Source: Pseudobutyrivibrio sp. MD2005 (GTDB lineage Bacteria > Bacillota > Clostridia > Lachnospirales > Lachnospiraceae). From it: a DNA stretch of 64,000 nucleotides. Location of the stretch: assembly GCF_000621865.1 (NCBI RefSeq), contig NZ_JHXE01000009.1, positions 62,001 to 126,000 on the forward strand. The letters run 5' to 3'. Both the position numbers and the translations under genes were made by a program. Below are positions 19,286 through 28,178 of this stretch, piece after piece. The notes beneath the pieces were generated by a model. It saw nothing but the letters and a program-made list of their open reading frames with translations. It was not told the origin of the DNA and made no database searches. Every line of letters starts with the position of its first letter. Positions within the stretch are counted from its first letter, which is position 1.

Positions 19286-21637
19286 ATGACAGTTAAGGAC
19301 TTACAAATTGGGCAAACAGCCCGAATTGAAGAAGTTGGTGGGGAAGGCGCACTTAGGCAGCATTTTTTAGATATGGGAGTTATTCCAGGCGCAGAAGTTA
19401 CTTTGGTTAAGCTGGCACCTATGGGAGACCCAATGGAGCTGAGTATCCATGGCTACGAGCTTACACTCAGACTGGCTGATGCTGATCAAATAAAAGCCAC
19501 CCTTATCGACCACAAATCAGAATCCGTAAATACGATAAAAAAAGCGAAGCATGACATTAACCATCCTGGCCTTGGTGAGGAGGGCAAATATCATGCTAAA
19601 GGCGAGGGGAAACCTTTACCAAAGGGAGAAAAGCTTACATTTGCATTAGTTGGAAATCAGAACTGCGGAAAGACAACACTCTTTAATCAGTTGACTGGTT
19701 CCAATCAGCACGTAGGTAATTTCCCAGGAGTTACGGTTGATAGAAAAGATGGTGGGATTCGTGGTAAGGAAAATACATGCATCACGGATTTGCCAGGAAT
19801 ATATTCCATGTCACCATATTCCAGCGAGGAATTGGTTAGTAGAGATTTCGTGTTGCACGAAAAGCCAAAAGCCATCATCAATATTGTAGATGCTACAAAT
19901 ATCCAGCGAAATCTATATCTGACAATGCAATTGTTAGAGCTAAACATCCCTATGGTAGTAGCTCTTAATATGATGGATGAGCTGAGAGGCAATGGCGGCT
20001 CAGTTGATATTAACCGAATGGAGATGATGCTGGGGGTGCCAGTCATTCCAATATCTGCATCTAAAAATGAAGGTATTGATGAGCTTGTTGCCCACGCCAT
20101 TCATATTGCATACTATCAAGAAAAGCCACAGGTAGATGATTTCTGCGATGAAAATGATAATGGTGGTGCGGTACATAGATGCATTCATGCAGTTATTCAT
20201 TTGATGGAAGATCATGCTAAAAGGGCAGATATTCCTGTTAGATTTGCTGCAAGCAAGGCCATAGAAAATGACGTTCAAATAATCAAGAGTCTTGATTTAG
20301 ACGAAAATGAAATAGAGACACTTGAGCACATCACAAAACAGATGGAAAAAGAGCGTGGCCTCGACAGAAGCGCAGCTATGGCCGATATGCGATTCGCATT
20401 CATCGAAAAGATTTGTAATGAATGTGTTATCAAGCCAAAGGAAAGCAAGGAACACATTAGAAGCCAGAGAATAGATAGATGGCTTACTGGTAAATACACG
20501 GCTATTCCAATATTTGTTTTGGTAATGGCATTAGTTTTCTTTTTAACCTTCAATGTAATAGGCGCCTGGCTTCAAGGCCTGTTAGAGTCTGGCATTGCAT
20601 ACCTGACGGATATTACTGACAAGCTGCTGACTGCGGCAAATGTTAATGTCACCGTTCATGAGCTTGTAATAGGCGGTATATTCGAAGGCGTGGGAGGGGT
20701 GTTAAGCTTCTTGCCTATCATTATCACTATGTTCTTTTTCCTATCGATATTAGAGGATAGTGGATATATAGCAAGAGTGGCCTTTTTCATGGACAAGCTG
20801 CTTAGAAAGATTGGCCTTTCTGGAAGAAGCATTGTACCACTTCTGATTGGATTTGGTTGTACTGTTCCAGCGGTAATGTCTACTCGTACATTACCTAGTG
20901 ACCGTGACAGAAAGATGACAATCCTTCTGACACCGTTTATGAGCTGTACAGCAAAATTGCCTATTTATACATTTTTTGTAGCAGCATTCTTTCCAAATCA
21001 CGGATGGCTTGTGATTACAGCACTTTATTTTATAGGTATAATTCTTGGCGTATTAGCAGCCTTATTTTTTAAGAAGGTGCGCTTTAAAGGTGAGGCAGTT
21101 CCTTTTGTTATGGAGCTTCCAAATTACAGATTGCCAAGTGCTAGAAATGTTATACAGCTTTTGTGGGAAAAAGCTAAGGACTTCTTGCAGAGAGCATTCA
21201 CTGTTATCTTTTTAGCTACAGTTGTTGTTTGGGTACTCCAGAGCTTTGACACACATCTCAATTTGGTTAGTGATCAAAAGGATAGCATCTTAGCGTTTAT
21301 CTCTGGCGGATTGGTGCCACTTTTTACACCAATTGGTTTAGGAGATTGGAGAATATGCACTTCACTTATCTCTGGATTTATGGCTAAGGAAAGTGTGGTA
21401 TCAGTGTTGGAAGTATTGTTTGGCGAACAGGGCGTTGGCGCTGCCATGACAAATCTTACAGCTTTTTGCTTATTGATTTTCTCACTCTTATATACACCAT
21501 GTGTGGCTGCTATTGCATCCATCAAAAGAGAAATGGGAAATAAATGGGCTGTGTGCATTGTCTTGTGGCAATGTGGTGTAGCCTGGATATGCGCATTTAT
21601 AGTACATACAATAGGAATTCTTATTGGATTAGTTTAA
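19286..21637 (+). CDS. feoB: FeoA-FeoB fusion, ferrous iron transporter
   Basis: Residues 1-75 are a FeoA (SH3-like) domain (MTVKDLQIGQTARIEEVGGEGALR). It is followed after a linker by the FeoB GTPase: G1 GNQNCGKTT near residue 127, then DLPGIYSMSP and a NMMD G4 motif. The polytopic permease follows, with GFGCTVPA and CTAKLP Gate motifs. At 783 residues it moves Fe(II) inward across the cytoplasmic membrane. The natural fusion removes the need for a separate FeoA, yet two free feoA genes lie downstream. The start is 2 bp after the carbamate kinase stop, with GGAAAG inside that gene's end. The first extracytoplasmic loop is short here, unlike in the second FeoB. Confidence 0.95.
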   Translation: MTVKDLQIGQTARIEEVGGEGALRQHFLDMGVIPGAEVTLVKLAPMGDPMELSIHGYELTLRLADADQIKATLIDHKSESVNTIKKAKHDINHPGLGEEGKYHAKGEGKPLPKGEKLTFALVGNQNCGKTTLFNQLTGSNQHVGNFPGVTVDRKDGGIRGKENTCITDLPGIYSMSPYSSEELVSRDFVLHEKPKAIINIVDATNIQRNLYLTMQLLELNIPMVVALNMMDELRGNGGSVDINRMEMMLGVPVIPISASKNEGIDELVAHAIHIAYYQEKPQVDDFCDENDNGGAVHRCIHAVIHLMEDHAKRADIPVRFAASKAIENDVQIIKSLDLDENEIETLEHITKQMEKERGLDRSAAMADMRFAFIEKICNECVIKPKESKEHIRSQRIDRWLTGKYTAIPIFVLVMALVFFLTFNVIGAWLQGLLESGIAYLTDITDKLLTAANVNVTVHELVIGGIFEGVGGVLSFLPIIITMFFFLSILEDSGYIARVAFFMDKLLRKIGLSGRSIVPLLIGFGCTVPAVMSTRTLPSDRDRKMTILLTPFMSCTAKLPIYTFFVAAFFPNHGWLVITALYFIGIILGVLAALFFKKVRFKGEAVPFVMELPNYRLPSARNVIQLLWEKAKDFLQRAFTVIFLATVVVWVLQSFDTHLNLVSDQKDSILAFISGGLVPLFTPIGLGDWRICTSLISGFMAKESVVSVLEVLFGEQGVGAAMTNLTAFCLLIFSLLYTPCVAAIASIKREMGNKWAVCIVLWQCGVAWICAFIVHTIGILIGLV

Positions 21638-21647
21638 TAGGATATTT

Positions 21648-21680
21648 AGAGAGTCTTGATACAAGGCTCTCTTTTTTTTT
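21648..21680 (+). terminator. Rho-independent terminator after first feoB
   Basis: A 10-bp stem GAGAGTCTTG / CAAGGCTCTC containing one G-U pair and a short loop is followed by nine or more T residues. It splits the Feo region into two transcripts. Confidence 0.92.
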
Positions 21681-21928
21681 GCACATTTTTAAAATGCTTG
21701 GAGGTTTGATTTGTATTACTTTGTCATATAGTACTTTATGTTGATGTGTGAAACATAAATTTTATGAACAAAACCTGAGTTAGGGGCTTGAAACTTTCTC
21801 AAGTTTGTGATAAATTACTAAATGCGTTAGAAGAGGCTAACAATAATTTGCGTAACCAAACATTAGTTATACATAATTAAGTTTTGTGCAACTTATCTAA
21901 CAAATTTTACATGTAAAAGGAAATATAT
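21681..21928 (+). promoter_or_regulatory. Leader/promoter region of the feoA-feoA-feoB unit
   Basis: This is 248 bp without a gene. It contains an inverted repeat GTTAG-N6-CTAAC (21826-21841), somewhat like half-sites of iron-sensing DtxR-family operators, and CTTGAAA...TTTCTCAAG-type dyads near 21787. I see no convincing Fur box. No promoter could be assigned with confidence. Iron control is expected for this operon but is only inferred. Confidence 0.35.
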
Positions 21929-22141
21929 ATGATGCCATTAGTAGTAGCGCCAACTGGCGAAGAACAAATGATTAAAAGAATAGGCGGTTCAGAAGAAGTG
22001 AAGCGCCATCTACAGGAGCTGGGATTTGTCCCTGGTGGACATGTCACAGTTGTCAATGAAATAGGTGGAAACCTAATCATCAATGTAAAAGAATCGAGAG
22101 TAGCTGTGGATAAACAGCTTGCTCAGAAGATTTTTGTTTAA
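21929..22141 (+). CDS. feoA: FeoA domain protein (first free copy)
   Basis: This 70-residue single FeoA domain includes MIKRIGGSEEVKRHLQELGFVPGGHVTVVNE with the usual beta-barrel pattern. FeoA binds the cytoplasmic part of FeoB and is needed for ferrous iron uptake. AAAAGG lies eight bases before the ATG. Two consecutive ATGs occur; either could initiate. It is more diverged than the second copy and probably not redundant with it. The 67-bp gap to the next feoA includes a small GTAAGC-GAG-GCTTAC hairpin. Confidence 0.88.
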   Translation: MMPLVVAPTGEEQMIKRIGGSEEVKRHLQELGFVPGGHVTVVNEIGGNLIINVKESRVAVDKQLAQKIFV

Positions 22142-22208
22142 GGAATGCGAGCAGCGTTCTAGTAAGCGAGGCTTACATCATTTTTAAATTGTAAAGGAGA
22201 GAAAATCT

Positions 22209-22430
22209 ATGAAGACACTTCGAGAAGTAAATATTGGCGAAACAGTCAAAGTTACTAAAATCGGTGGTGAAGGCGCAGTGAAGCGTAGAATTATGGACAT
22301 GGGAATTACAAAGGGTGTTGAGCTTTATGTAAGAAAGATTGCACCACTTGGAGATCCAGTAGAAATTACTGTACGAGGCTATGAGCTTTCAGTTCGTAAA
22401 GCTGATGCTGAGATGATAGAAGTAGAATAG
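22209..22430 (+). CDS. feoA: FeoA domain protein (second free copy)
   Basis: This is 73 residues: MKTLREVNIGETVKVTKIGGEGAVKRRIMDMGITKG, closely similar to the FeoA domain fused to the first FeoB, including the APLGDPVEITVRGYELSVR end. It lies 15 bp before the second feoB and is therefore its likely direct partner. AAAGGAGAG precedes the start. Confidence 0.92.
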   Translation: MKTLREVNIGETVKVTKIGGEGAVKRRIMDMGITKGVELYVRKIAPLGDPVEITVRGYELSVRKADAEMIEVE

Positions 22431-22445
22431 AAGGAGGAAAGTACA

Positions 22446-24821
22446 GTGGGAATTCGTATTGCGCTAGCAGGTAACCCTAACTGCGGTAAAACAACATTGT
22501 TTAATGCACTCACAGGCTCTAACCAGTTCGTAGGTAACTGGCCAGGTGTTACTGTTGAGTATAAAGAGGGAAAGTACAAAGGAGATAAGGAAGTAAAAAT
22601 CGTCGATCTTCCAGGTATCTATTCACTTTCTCCATATACATTAGAGGAGGTTGTATCTCGTAACTATCTTATCGATGAGAAGCCAGAGGCAATCATCAAT
22701 GTTATCGATGGTACAAACCTTGAGAGAAACCTTTATCTTACAACTCAGATTGTTGAGCTTGGCATTCCAGTAGTAATCGCCATCAACATGATGGATGTAG
22801 TTGAAAAGAACGGTGATAAGATTAATGCAGCAAAGCTTTCAGAAGAAATCGGAGTTCCTGTAACTGAGATTTCTGCTCTTAAGAACAGAGGTCTTAAGGA
22901 AATCGTTGCTGAGGCAGTAAAGGCAGCTAAGGAAGCTAAGCCACAGTCACCAAAGCATAGATTTGATGGTTCTGTAGAGCATGCACTTGCTCACATTGAA
23001 GAGCTTTGCCTTCATAACATTGATGATGAGAATGTTCAGAGATGGTATTCTATCAAATTGTTTGAACGTGATACTAAGATTCAGGAGAAGCTTGGTCTTT
23101 CACAGGATGTTATTTCTCATATCGAAAAGGATATTGCTTCATGCGAGAAGGAGATGGATGACGATTCTGAGTCAATCATCACTGGAGAGAGATACAATTA
23201 CATCGGCACAATTATTAATGGTTGTGTAAAGAAGGCTTCAAAGGGTATGACAACATCTGATAAGATTGATCAGATTGTTACTAATAGATTCCTTGCACTT
23301 CCTATTTTTGCAGTTGTTATGTTCCTTGTATACTATGTATCAGTTACAACAGTTGGTACATGGGCTACTGATTGGGCAAATGATGGCGTATTCGGCGATG
23401 GCTGGCATTTGTTTGCAATCGGTTCAAGCAAGTATGCTGATGCAGCAGATGAGTTCACAGCAAATCAGCTTATCGTAGATGGATATGATATCTATGTAGA
23501 AGAAAACGGTTCAGAGCCTACAGGTGATTTTGATTATCCTGTAGAGGATGAGGAAACAGCAGCAGTTGAATATGAGACAGCAACACTTGATGATTATGCA
23601 GCAGCAAAGGCTTATGTTGAAGCAAATGAAGAGCCAGATCCTGCAAACTATGGAATTTGGATTCCTGGTATTCCAGTGTATGTTGAGTCAGCATTAGATG
23701 CTATCAATTGTAATGATGTTGTTAAGGGACTTATCCTTGATGGTATTGTAGCAGGTGTAGGTGCTGTACTTGGTTTCGTTCCACAGATGCTTGTACTTTT
23801 CATCTTCCTTGCATTCCTTGAGGCATGCGGTTACATGGCTCGTGTAGCTTTCATCATGGACCGTATCTTCAGAAAGTTTGGTCTTTCTGGTAAGTCATTT
23901 ATTCCAATGCTTATCGGTACAGGTTGTGGTGTTCCTGGTATCATGGCATCACGTACTATCGAAAATGATAGAGACCGTAAGATGACAATTATGACAACAA
24001 CATTTATTCCATGTGGAGCTAAGCTTCCATTTATTGCAATGGTTGCAGGCGCTATCTTTGGTGGAGCATCATGGGTTGCACCATCAGCTTACTTCCTTGG
24101 AATTTTCTCAATCATCGTATCAGGTATTATGCTTAAGAAGACAAAGATGTTTGCTGGCGACCCAGCACCATTCGTTATGGAGCTTCCAGCATACCACTGG
24201 CCAACAGCGTCAAACGTGCTTCGTAGCATGTGGGAGCGTGGCTGGTCATTTATCAAAAAGGCTGGTACAATTATCTTACTTTCAACAATCGTAGTTTGGT
24301 TCTGTACATTCTTTGGAGTTGTTGATGGAGCATTTACAATGCTTGAGGAGGATCAGATTGATCACTCAATCCTTGCAACACTTGGTAGATGTCTTGCATG
24401 GATATTCCTTCCACTTGGATTTGGCGATTGGGAGGCAACTGTTGCATCAATCACAGGTCTTGTAGCTAAGGAAAACATCGTTGGTACACTTGCTATTATC
24501 TACGGTGCATCAGGTGATGTTTACGAGACAATGCGTGCAGCATTTACAGACGCTTCAGGTTTTGCATTCCTTGCATTCAACCTTCTTTGTGCTCCTTGCT
24601 TCGCAGCTATGGGTGCAATCAAGCGTGAGATGAACAATACAAAGTGGTTCTGGACAGCCATTGGCTACCAGTGTGGTTTCGCTTGGATAATCGGACTCAT
24701 CGTTTACCAGGTAGGCAAGGTATTCACAGGCGAAGGATTCACTTTCGGCACAATCTTTGGAATAGCAGCTATCTGCTTGCTCCTCTATGGATTGTTCCGC
24801 AAAGACAAGTATAACAAATAG
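22446..24821 (+). CDS. feoB: FeoB ferrous iron transporter with acidic loop insertion
   Basis: At 791 residues, initiated at GTG with GGAGG upstream. The GTPase domain shows GNPNCGKTT at residues 9-17, DLPGIYSLSP, and NMMD; the permease carries GTGCGVPG and PCGAKLP Gate motifs. There is no fused FeoA. Between the first membrane helix and the first Gate region, residues about 313-405 form a hydrophilic, strongly acidic insertion rich in Asp, Glu, Ala and Tyr that the first FeoB lacks. Placement between helices suggests an extracytoplasmic domain, possibly gathering metal. It has high use of abundant codons, suggesting strong expression. This is probably the main transporter. Confidence 0.95.
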   Translation: MGIRIALAGNPNCGKTTLFNALTGSNQFVGNWPGVTVEYKEGKYKGDKEVKIVDLPGIYSLSPYTLEEVVSRNYLIDEKPEAIINVIDGTNLERNLYLTTQIVELGIPVVIAINMMDVVEKNGDKINAAKLSEEIGVPVTEISALKNRGLKEIVAEAVKAAKEAKPQSPKHRFDGSVEHALAHIEELCLHNIDDENVQRWYSIKLFERDTKIQEKLGLSQDVISHIEKDIASCEKEMDDDSESIITGERYNYIGTIINGCVKKASKGMTTSDKIDQIVTNRFLALPIFAVVMFLVYYVSVTTVGTWATDWANDGVFGDGWHLFAIGSSKYADAADEFTANQLIVDGYDIYVEENGSEPTGDFDYPVEDEETAAVEYETATLDDYAAAKAYVEANEEPDPANYGIWIPGIPVYVESALDAINCNDVVKGLILDGIVAGVGAVLGFVPQMLVLFIFLAFLEACGYMARVAFIMDRIFRKFGLSGKSFIPMLIGTGCGVPGIMASRTIENDRDRKMTIMTTTFIPCGAKLPFIAMVAGAIFGGASWVAPSAYFLGIFSIIVSGIMLKKTKMFAGDPAPFVMELPAYHWPTASNVLRSMWERGWSFIKKAGTIILLSTIVVWFCTFFGVVDGAFTMLEEDQIDHSILATLGRCLAWIFLPLGFGDWEATVASITGLVAKENIVGTLAIIYGASGDVYETMRAAFTDASGFAFLAFNLLCAPCFAAMGAIKREMNNTKWFWTAIGYQCGFAWIIGLIVYQVGKVFTGEGFTFGTIFGIAAICLLLYGLFRKDKYNK

Positions 24822-24843
24822 TTTAGATGTTCTAAACATGACG

Positions 24844-24926
24844 CTAGTTACGGTTACAAGCATTAATATTCTTCGCTCGACTAGGAATGTCGAGCTTAAG
24901 AATATAAATAGCTTGTTACCTACTAG
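24844..24926. repeat. Imperfect palindromic repeat (PAL family, copy 1)
   Basis: This is bounded by CTAG on both sides, with GGTTACAAGC on the left matching GCTTGTTACC on the right. The inner stem is ATATTCTT / AAGAATAT, capped by CTCGAC-N7-GTCGAG. It shares the flank pattern (GTTAC...CAAGC, stem, GCTTG...TAC) with copies at 25130-25355 and 39037-39122, while the stem bases differ between copies. A separate 7-bp hairpin GTTTAGA/TCTAAAC follows the feoB stop at 24821-24837. There is no T run, so this is not a standard terminator. Confidence 0.75.
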
Positions 24927-24978
24927 CTGTTATTAGAAGAGTCAGCGATTAGACAAGCTGACGGATGAGGGTAGTAAC

Positions 24979-25122
24979 ATGGGTACATTTATAGTAGTAG
25001 CAATACTAGCTGCAATCGTAGCAGCGATTATACGTTCGATGGTTAAGGCGCATAAGCGCGGCGAGCATCCAGCATGCGGCGGCGACTGCGGCCACTGCGG
25101 TGGAAGCTGCGGCTGCCACTAG
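24979..25122 (+). CDS. FeoB-associated Cys-rich membrane protein
   Basis: This 47-residue protein has one N-terminal membrane helix (residues 2-20, GTFIVVAILAAIVAAIIRS), a basic KAHKRGEH stretch and a C-terminal cysteine/glycine tail with CGGDCGHC and CGGSCGCH, giving five cysteines and two histidines. This matches the small Cys-rich proteins that commonly follow feoB in Firmicutes, thought to assist ferrous iron transport as a metal or redox partner. The start ATG is preceded by GAGGGTAG. It closes the Feo unit and is separated from feoB by palindromic repeat copy 1. Confidence 0.85.
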   Translation: MGTFIVVAILAAIVAAIIRSMVKAHKRGEHPACGGDCGHCGGSCGCH

Positions 25123-25129
25123 GACAGCG

Positions 25130-25355
25130 AACAAGCTCGTTACGTAAAATAAGCCACAGGTTACCGAACAAACTCAGTACATTAAATAAGCCACTCTGTA
25201 GGCATCAAGCTATACTATTTCTCAAGCGAGGCATTCTTCGCCGAGCGGAGAGATAGTATGCTTGTAGCCGTAACGGAGTGGCTTTTGTAATCTAAAAGCT
25301 TGTGAGCGTAACCTAGTGGCTTTTTGTAATCTAAATGCTTGTGAGTGTAACCCGC
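25130..25355. repeat. Three-tier nested inverted repeat (PAL family, copy 2)
   Basis: This inverted repeat fills the gap between convergent genes. The core (25188-25284) pairs AAGCCACTC with GAGTGGCTT and TACTATTTCTC with GAGAGATAGTA around GCGAGGCATTCTTCGCCGAGC. Two further shells of about 37 bp flank it. Each carries AAGCCAC-GGTTAC-CAAGC-like bases on the left and the complement on the right (25151-25187 with 25284-25322; 25130-25150 with 25322-25355). The core reads as the reverse complement of the 39037-39122 copy. It is likely a bidirectional terminator and a member of a dispersed REP-like family. Confidence 0.8.
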
Positions 25356-25360
25356 AGGCG

Positions 25361-26446
25361 TTATCGGAGTTGTTTTGCTCTGTTAAATACTCCAGGGAAG
25401 TGGTGCTTGGTGTATTCCATCAGGCGGGCGCGGCGTAACGCAGTCCCGAACATGCCCTCGGTGAGTGGCTTGTAAAGGAGCTTGAGTGTGGTGGAGTTGT
25501 CAGGAAGATAGCGCTTGAGTTCGTTGTACATTTCGGTCTCGGACTCCTTGTTGCACCATTTGATAATGTCGTCTCCTTTGACTCCATTTTCAAGCTGTCG
25601 AACCATAGCGGATTGGAAGCTTCTAAAGTATTCTTTTGAAAGAATGCCAAGTGCTTCGAAGTCGCAGGTTTTCCATTGCTGTTGCTGTTCGTAAATTCTG
25701 TTTATGCGGATTTTTTGTAGCTTGAAGTAATCGTGGATGTCACCGCCAGTCAGGCGAGCCTGGCCTTGATTGCGGTAATGATATAGCACGTCGTTAAGTA
25801 CCGTGAGGGAAGTTGTGTAATCCAAAAAATCACAGTTGAAGAGGATGTCTTCTACGTGCTTAATCTTTTGAAATTCTAAATGATTTTCCTTGATTACGCT
25901 GGTCTTGTAACACTTGTTCCATGGATAGCCAAGCATGGTGATTTCTTCCATTTGCATGGCCATCTTGTGGATAGTGGCATCATCTCTGGTGGTGACCATA
26001 TCATCGTCGTAATCCATCAAATCAAGAGTGATACCCTTCATGTATTCTATTTTGCCAGCTTCATTTCGATAATCTTCTGTGAAACTGTACACAAGTAAAT
26101 CTACAGGATTGCGCTCAAGCGTTGCGGCGCAAACTCTCAGTAAATTATGCTCGTATAAATCATCTGGATCTAAGAAAAGAATATAGTCTCCGGTGGCACG
26201 CTGTATGCCTGTGTTACGGGCACACGAAACTCCTTGGTTCTGCTCGTGTCTAACATAGATAAAACGATCATCTCTTTCGAGGAAGCTTCTTGCTATTTCT
26301 CCAGAATTATCTGGTGAGCAATCATCAACAACAATGACTTCAAAATTACCATATGTTTGCATCATCAAACAGCCAAGTGCATCGCCAATATAATCACCCA
26401 CTCCATAAGTAGGCACTATTATGGAAAATTTAATCTCTTCATTCAT
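25361..26446 (-). CDS. Family 2 glycosyltransferase
   Basis: This 361-residue protein has one GT2 domain at its N-terminus: IKFSIIVPTYGVGDYIGDAL, VIVVDDCSPDNSGE, and the metal motif in FLDPDDLYEHN near residue 115. The C-terminal half (about 220-361) is helical, basic at the end, and typical of capsule GT2 enzymes (EpsJ-like). It is a single gene on this strand, divergent from the GGDEF gene across about 110 bp. The donor and acceptor sugars are unknown. There is no membrane helix, so it should act at the cytoplasmic face. Confidence 0.88.
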   Translation of the reverse strand: MNEEIKFSIIVPTYGVGDYIGDALGCLMMQTYGNFEVIVVDDCSPDNSGEIARSFLERDDRFIYVRHEQNQGVSCARNTGIQRATGDYILFLDPDDLYEHNLLRVCAATLERNPVDLLVYSFTEDYRNEAGKIEYMKGITLDLMDYDDDMVTTRDDATIHKMAMQMEEITMLGYPWNKCYKTSVIKENHLEFQKIKHVEDILFNCDFLDYTTSLTVLNDVLYHYRNQGQARLTGGDIHDYFKLQKIRINRIYEQQQQWKTCDFEALGILSKEYFRSFQSAMVRQLENGVKGDDIIKWCNKESETEMYNELKRYLPDNSTTLKLLYKPLTEGMFGTALRRARLMEYTKHHFPGVFNRAKQLR

Positions 26447-26555
26447 ACTTCAAATATACCAAAAACATAAAAAATTCACAACTATGCGAATATGCGTACA
26501 CAATCATTTGCTAAGATAAAGCTAATTTAAAGTGATTGATTTTGAGGGGATAGTC

Positions 26556-27959
26556 ATGACACCGAAATTCAAAAAAACTAACTTCATAGCAGTTAAGCTT
26601 CCGCTAATGATAGTGCTTGGCATGTTGATAACACTTTTTGTAGTGGCCCAAGTTACATATAAAAGATTCGAAAAAGAAATGATAGCGCAGAGTACGGAAA
26701 TGGGCACTGGCGCAACAATGCTTATGGCAGAGGCATTTCCTACTGAATACATTGATGAGTTTTTGGAAAAAGGATTTGAGTCAGAAAAATATAATGAGAC
26801 TATAAAGTATTATTACACCTTAAAGGCGAATTATCCTAACATCAAGTATATGTATGTGTGGGTTTGCACTTCCGATGGTGGCATAAACGTAATGGATTTG
26901 GATGATGAGTATACGGAGGAACCACTTAGAGAAAGTGAAGAAAGCGTAGGAGCTGTATATGAATATGGTGAGCCTTTCCAGGAAAGAATAGATGACTTGA
27001 AGACAGGCGCAGGTGGCACAATAGCTCTCCCTTTAATTGAAAATGGAGAAAACATTCTTACTGTTGTGACTCCTATTTTTGATGAAGAGAAAAACTATGT
27101 CTGCAGCGCATGCGTTGATATGTCAATGGATGAAATAAAGAATGGAAACATCGACTTTATTATCGGCGTTACATTGTTCTGCATTCTTTTCATGATTCCG
27201 ATTTGGGGAATAATAATGTTTGTAATTTATCGAGACATTGTTGGCCCTATGAAGAAGATGGTCAAGTGTATTTTAAGCCTTAAGAGGGAATCTGAAAAGG
27301 ATAGATACGAAGGCTTGAATCAATATGAGAGCTTGAACATATCTACGAAAAATGAACTTGAAATATTATATAGAGCATCTCTTGTGATTGCAAAAGAGAA
27401 TCTCTTTAATATGTCTAACTACACCAAGAGTAAGGATGAAATCATAGAGATTTCTGAGATGGCATATAAGGATGCTCTCACTCGAGTTGGTTCGAAAAAA
27501 GCTTATGATACACAGGTGCAGAAGATTGAAAAGCGAATAGCGAAGGGTGAGGTTTTAGAGTTTGCTCTTGTAATGGTAGATGTAAATAATCTTAAAAAGA
27601 TTAACGATTTATATGGACATGAAAAAGGTGATATTTATATCAAGGGCTGCTGCAAGCTTGTGTGTAAGACCTTTGAACACTCTCCAGTTTATAGAATTGG
27701 TGGAGATGAATTTGTGGCATTGCTTACAGGAGAAGATTACGAGCAAAGATACGAGCTTTGTGATGAATTAAACAAGGAATTTGCTGAAGCTTTTGCTGAT
27801 GATAGCAAGGCAGATCATGAAAGATATTCTGCAGCTGTAGGCCTGGCTACCTACGAGCATGATAAGGATAACGACGTTAATGACGTATTTGCCAGAGCTG
27901 ATAAGAGAATGTATTCATCTAAAGAACAGCATAAGGAACGATATGGAACTTATAGATAA
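26556..27959 (+). CDS. Membrane diguanylate cyclase (GGDEF) with extracellular sensor
   Basis: I chose ATG 26556 because GAGGGG lies seven bases upstream; an in-frame GTG at 26532 lacks a site. The 467-residue protein has membrane helix 1 at about 14-32, an extracellular sensor region of about 165 residues resembling a single-Cache fold, membrane helix 2 near 200-225, a coiled linker and a GGDEF domain. The active-site motif is intact (YRIGGDEFVAL). The product-inhibition RxxD site five residues upstream is absent. It should make cyclic-di-GMP in response to an external signal. An HD-GYP protein that could degrade it is encoded at 51.6 kb. Confidence 0.92.
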   Translation: MTPKFKKTNFIAVKLPLMIVLGMLITLFVVAQVTYKRFEKEMIAQSTEMGTGATMLMAEAFPTEYIDEFLEKGFESEKYNETIKYYYTLKANYPNIKYMYVWVCTSDGGINVMDLDDEYTEEPLRESEESVGAVYEYGEPFQERIDDLKTGAGGTIALPLIENGENILTVVTPIFDEEKNYVCSACVDMSMDEIKNGNIDFIIGVTLFCILFMIPIWGIIMFVIYRDIVGPMKKMVKCILSLKRESEKDRYEGLNQYESLNISTKNELEILYRASLVIAKENLFNMSNYTKSKDEIIEISEMAYKDALTRVGSKKAYDTQVQKIEKRIAKGEVLEFALVMVDVNNLKKINDLYGHEKGDIYIKGCCKLVCKTFEHSPVYRIGGDEFVALLTGEDYEQRYELCDELNKEFAEAFADDSKADHERYSAAVGLATYEHDKDNDVNDVFARADKRMYSSKEQHKERYGTYR

Positions 27960-28017
27960 TTTGCGTTTGTATTACTTGTGAGGTATAATATCCTTAATTT
28001 AGAAGAGGAGGTTAAGG

Positions 28018-28155
28018 ATGACAGAACAGGGATTTTTAATTTTCTTTTTTGTATTGATCTTATTAGTAGTAGTTGTAGCGGTTATTGCAGTTGTATCTGC
28101 GGTGTCGGGGGCTGCGGCAGCTATAGCAGATGAAGAGGACGAAGAGGATTCGTAA
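28018..28155 (+). CDS. Small single-pass membrane protein with acidic tail
   Basis: This 45-residue ORF is preceded by GAAGAGGAGG at ideal spacing and followed by a terminator. It has a short N-terminus (MTEQG), one long hydrophobic helix (about 6-37, rich in Val, Leu, Ile and Ala) and an acidic end DEEDEEDS. I recognise no family. The strong ribosome site and its own terminator support it as a real gene. It may act on a membrane partner; nothing more can be said. Confidence 0.7.
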   Translation: MTEQGFLIFFFVLILLVVVVAVIAVVSAVSGAAAAIADEEDEEDS

Positions 28156-28178
28156 TTTTCATATCAAGTAAAGGTTTA

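Noticed and set aside
21826-21841. Confident DtxR/Fur operator call before feoA
   Set aside because: Only a 5-bp dyad is visible; kept as a weak hint in the leader entry.
24555-24863. 102-residue antisense frame at the 3' end of feoB
   Set aside because: It opposes conserved FeoB sequence and lacks a ribosome site and family similarity.
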